Positions 60,829 to 64,000 of a DNA stretch of 64,000 nt are shown here, piece after piece. A program made the position numbers and the translations under genes. The DNA comes from Strigamia acuminata (Eukaryota > Arthropoda > Chilopoda > Geophilomorpha > Linotaeniidae). The notes under the pieces were generated by a model. It saw nothing but the letters and a program-made list of their open reading frames with translations, searched no databases and was not told the origin of the DNA. Within the stretch, counting starts at the first letter, position 1, and each line of letters begins with the position of its first letter. Location: NCBI GenBank assembly GCA_949358305.1, contig OX442314.1, forward strand, positions 55,561,369 through 55,625,368, given 5' to 3'.

Positions 60829-63827
60829 TTAAATATTTCCACTTAATACAGCTGATGTCAGTCTTTGCTGTAATTCAGCTTTTTTACCAGATGTAGGTAG
60901 GTGGCGAGCTTTCAACTCCCGTTTTAGTTCCATAACCTATAAGAAGAGAAAAAATATATTGATAAACATATTACAATCAATGCTAATTACAATGTGTGAT
61001 TACTTTAAGACTTTGAAGAGTTTGAAGTGACATATCTCCTTGGATTGCTGCTGTTGGTTCAGTGTTTGTGACTTCTATCATCTGATGTTGTATTGGTTGA
61101 CTGCTGTTAACTTGGGAATTTGCAAACTGTTTTCTTTTTCTTTCGGCTCTCTTTTCACGTTGCATTTTTTGAAGAGTGGTGTTTATGTGGCGAATTCGAA
61201 TGAAAGTTCGGGTTCTGACGTATATTTTGATGGCTTGCTTGTGTATATTTGGATATTTCCCTTCTAGTTGGTCACGTAAAGTTGCCATTACGTTGTAGCA
61301 GTGATTGACGCATTTTCCATGGAATACTGTGAAATAAAATAAATTATTAAAAATTAGGAATAAATGATTTACACACTAATTAACTTACGGGCAAATGATA
61401 CTTCAAATTGCTGCACTGTAAACGCCCAGTCTCTAGATGGCACTAGTAAGCCCCCCCTAGACAGGGCCTGTATCCATCCAGTATTATCCTGGACAGGTTC
61501 TAGGCACTGGTCAGTTGGTGTGCCGAGTGTACGGTCATATGAGCGACAACGAAAAGCTACATAGCCAGCAATGTAACTAAGTGCTTCCTTTGCACAATCA
61601 ATAGACTTGTCATTTTTACAAATTTCTGCTGCATGACCCACCGGCCCAACATTTTGGTCACCCATGATGTCTTTCATCCCATCATCTTCAGCAATGTCTT
61701 GTCCACTGTCCACGTCTAGGCCAGCAAACAGGTCATGTGTTAAGAACTCCATCTCATCTTCAGTATTCTGTACTTCATTAATTGGCTCCTGAGAGACAGA
61801 TGAGTTCTTTGAAATCTGTATTTCTCCCGCACAAGAGCTCAAAATTAATAGCCTGATACGGTGTCTCACCTGTACAGGTTGGGGATGGTCATTAAATCCA
61901 CCAAGTGACCTTATTCGTGAGAAAAAGTTCTCCAGACAGTCTTGGTTTAGACGTGAAGTCAGGAGATAAGTTCCACCAAGGGCTTTGTAATCACGAAAAA
62001 GACCGCGAAGTGACTCAATGCTTTTAATCATTCCCTCTTGAAATGGTAGAAGGCGGCCATTTGAACCTACCACTTCCATGAAGAAAATTGCTGTCTTCAT
62101 TTTTTCCAGAGCCTCGTTTTGGATGTCAAATGCCATTCCAAATGCACCCTTTTTGACTTCATTTTCTACTGGAATCCGTGAATTCAGAACATCAAAGCCA
62201 TCGTTAATTGTATGGAAGAATTCTGAAGCTTCAGCATTCTTCAAAAGGTACCCAATTGCTGTTGCAGTCCTGTTGGAGAATACCTGGGCAGCCAATCTCA
62301 CATTTTGACGCCCTCTCCCTGTAACATCTAAATGGGTTTGACTGAGATGAAAGTTTAGTCTCACTTCTATGCTGTCGTTATTAAGAATTGCATTCACAAT
62401 TCCCTTATTTATTATTGTTCCATCTTTTAGTTTCAAGCCTTGGTCCAAGAAATGATTTCTCAGCAACTTCAGTAAGTGTGGTACGTCATAAAAAACCCAA
62501 ATCCTACGATTGTCGTCCACGGGATTCTTAAAAAAGGTTTTCGATAACGTGATATCGCATTCATTCCACACTCTCTTATTCTTCCCTCCCATGTCGTTTA
62601 CAACAGCAACAACTTTCAATCCAATCTTCTCAATTGCAGCAATGATTTCAAAAAGAAGGTCCTTCGTCATTGTCACGTCGAAATCGTAGTAAACAGGCTG
62701 TTTCCAACTTTTTTCTAGTCCTCTTGCCATCACCACCTGAACGTTGCTGTGAGGCCCAAAAATTCTATCAAAGGTCGAATCGTAACAAACTCTAGAGTCG
62801 ATATTCATTTCGTCAAATGACAGAACGCATAGGCGTTCACGATCTGTGAGGTTGGTGGTTCGAGGCTCCAACACCTTTAAAGTATTGAATATTTTAAAAT
62901 TAAAATTTTTACCTTAAAATTTAAATAATACAATACCTTTAACACTTCATGTAAAATGCCAGGTTTACATACAAAACTTCTAATCCACCGTGTTAAAGTT
63001 GTTATCCCAGGCAATGGAAGGCCTTTGCGGCGAAAATGTTCATAACTTCTCCTTGACACTGCCCTGTCTGCTAATGCGGATGCAATATCTTCATTTGACC
63101 AATGTACCCGTTTTGCATTCTTCTTGCGAGGACTTTTCAACATATATCGGACTTGCCCAGGGGTAAAAATAGTGCTTATCCTAGTTTGTAGTCTTTTTAA
63201 TTTTCCCGAATGCTCATTTTTCAATCTGGCTTCCAGCAATTTTTTTTCTTTCTCAAGTGTTTTATTTTTTTTTTGCATTTTTGCATAATTTCTAGAGGCT
63301 GTTTCCGCTGTTGTTCTTGCTTTTCGAACCAAGTTCTTCAACAATTTATTTTCCTGCTTGAGAACTTTATTTTCTTCGTCAACAAAATCCGTTTCTGTGG
63401 CCTGATCATAATGAGTTTTCTTTGGTGAGATATTATTAACGATGATACGTCTTTCTTCCTTTTCAATTCGTGATTTATAACGCTGCTGTCGTCCACTTTC
63501 TTCTAAGTGTCCAAGCCCATCGTCGTCCATTGGTAAATCATCTTTGTCAAGGTTTACATTGGGAACAGCAGTTGATTTTAACTTTCGCCTGGGAGGCAAG
63601 TTGAGTAACTCATTCCTCAGGTCTCTCTGGTAATCATCGACTGTGAAATGTTGGGAACAAATGCGCCCATCATTGGGGTTGAAGAAATCTGCTCGCTTGC
63701 ATTTGACAATCCACAGTCTCCGTCTCGTGACATCAGATGGAAAGCCATGCCAAATGATGTTTTTCCCTTTGCTATTTTTTCCAGTGTTTTTGCAGCTGGC
63801 AATGGCACAGACAGCATGATGCACCAT
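60829..63827 (-). CDS. THAP-domain P-element transposase (four exons)
   Basis: Minus-strand exons 63827-62937, 62874-61389, 61326-61004 and 60936-60829, about 935 residues. Introns are 62, 62 and 67 bp with GTATTG, GTAAGT and GTAATC donors; phases agree throughout. Exon 1 encodes a THAP zinc finger (C-A-I-A-S-C, then C-S-Q-H, about residues 7-57), an acidic linker, a coiled coil (about 150-215) and an HTH-like region. Exon 2 is the RNase H-like core: S-F-D-E-M, V-N-D-M-G-G, F-Y-D-V-P-H-L-L-K and N-Q-D-C-L-E-N-F-F, the acidic residues expected of P/THAP9 transposases. Exon 4 reads as a SAP-like motif (M-E-L-K-R-E-L-K..L-P-T-S-G-K-K-A-E-L). No stops or frameshifts. Terminal repeats were not found; it could be an active P element or a domesticated THAP9-like gene. 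Confidence 0.85.
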
Positions 63828-63837
63828 GTCTCCTAAA

Positions 63838-64000
63838 GGATTGTATGTACCGGTATATTACTTAATTAATTAAAATCAGTACAGTATACGAATTTCAAAT
63901 TTATGGTCATTTTTTGTCTATAAGTTGCTTTGTTTACTTATTTACTTACTAATTATTTTAATTTATTTCTTTACTTATTTGCTTATCTAGTAACTAATTG
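63838..64000. other. Upstream of the P-like gene, no gene seen
   Basis: AT-rich. A possible acceptor (AATCCTTTAG on the minus strand, ending near 63833) sits five bases before the start codon, suggesting a 5' non-coding exon beyond the window. Confidence 0.4.

Noticed and set aside
1-64000. rRNA, tRNA, CRISPR or prokaryotic regulatory features
   Set aside because: None found by eye; the tRNA-like matches are primer binding sites only 18 bases long next to LTRs.

Overview
The window is metazoan nuclear DNA, most likely from an arthropod (inferred from element types and gene families, not proven). Introns are spliced at GT..AG sites, and the host families seen are C2H2 zinc fingers, a DEG/ENaC-type channel and a THAP/P-element transposase. 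I see no prokaryotic operons, CRISPR array, rRNA or tRNA gene.

1 to 44 kb is a tandemly duplicated zinc-finger (ZF) locus heavily invaded by one family of very large Ty3/gypsy LTR retrotransposons. There are four members: copy 1 (minus strand, truncated by the window start, ending at 5183), copy 2 (plus, 7519-27744), copy 3 (minus, 28739-41605) and a solo LTR (43341-44164). Each complete member has LTRs of about 820 bp, a tRNA-Pro primer site and a 4-bp target duplication. Its genes are a Gag of about 1046 residues, Pol (protease-RT-RNase H-integrase) reached by a -1 frameshift, a 68-codon reading frame with an AT-hook motif, and a large third protein (about 967 residues, one conserved intron) where retroviruses carry env. 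That third protein has no visible signal peptide or membrane anchor and I do not recognise it. Copy 3 looks intact, with LTRs that appear identical; it sits inside a ZF gene whose frame is restored across the junction by removing the element and one 4-bp repeat. Copy 2 has a nonsense codon in pol, and a 7.36-kb Ty1/copia element (8189-15547) inserted in its 5' LTR.

44 to 55 kb is AT-rich host DNA. A minus-strand DEG/ENaC-like gene can be pieced together from five phase-compatible exons (54626 down to 48306), with Tc1/mariner remnants in its large intron, a duplicated copy of its last exon near 45.9 kb, a 59-bp near-perfect palindrome and a possible solo LTR. A GC-rich promoter-like spot lies at about 44.8 kb.

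55 to 60 kb is a 3'-truncated Bel/Pao element (tRNA-Phe primer site, DUF1759-like gag, RT, RNase H, partial integrase) with an in-frame stop and an altered protease active site. 60 to 64 kb holds a 31-bp tandem repeat and a four-exon, apparently intact THAP-domain P-element transposase gene on the minus strand, whose last exon encodes a SAP-like motif.

Inferred order of events: ZF-unit duplication, then repeated gypsy insertion, with copia landing in copy 2 and copy 3 being among the youngest.
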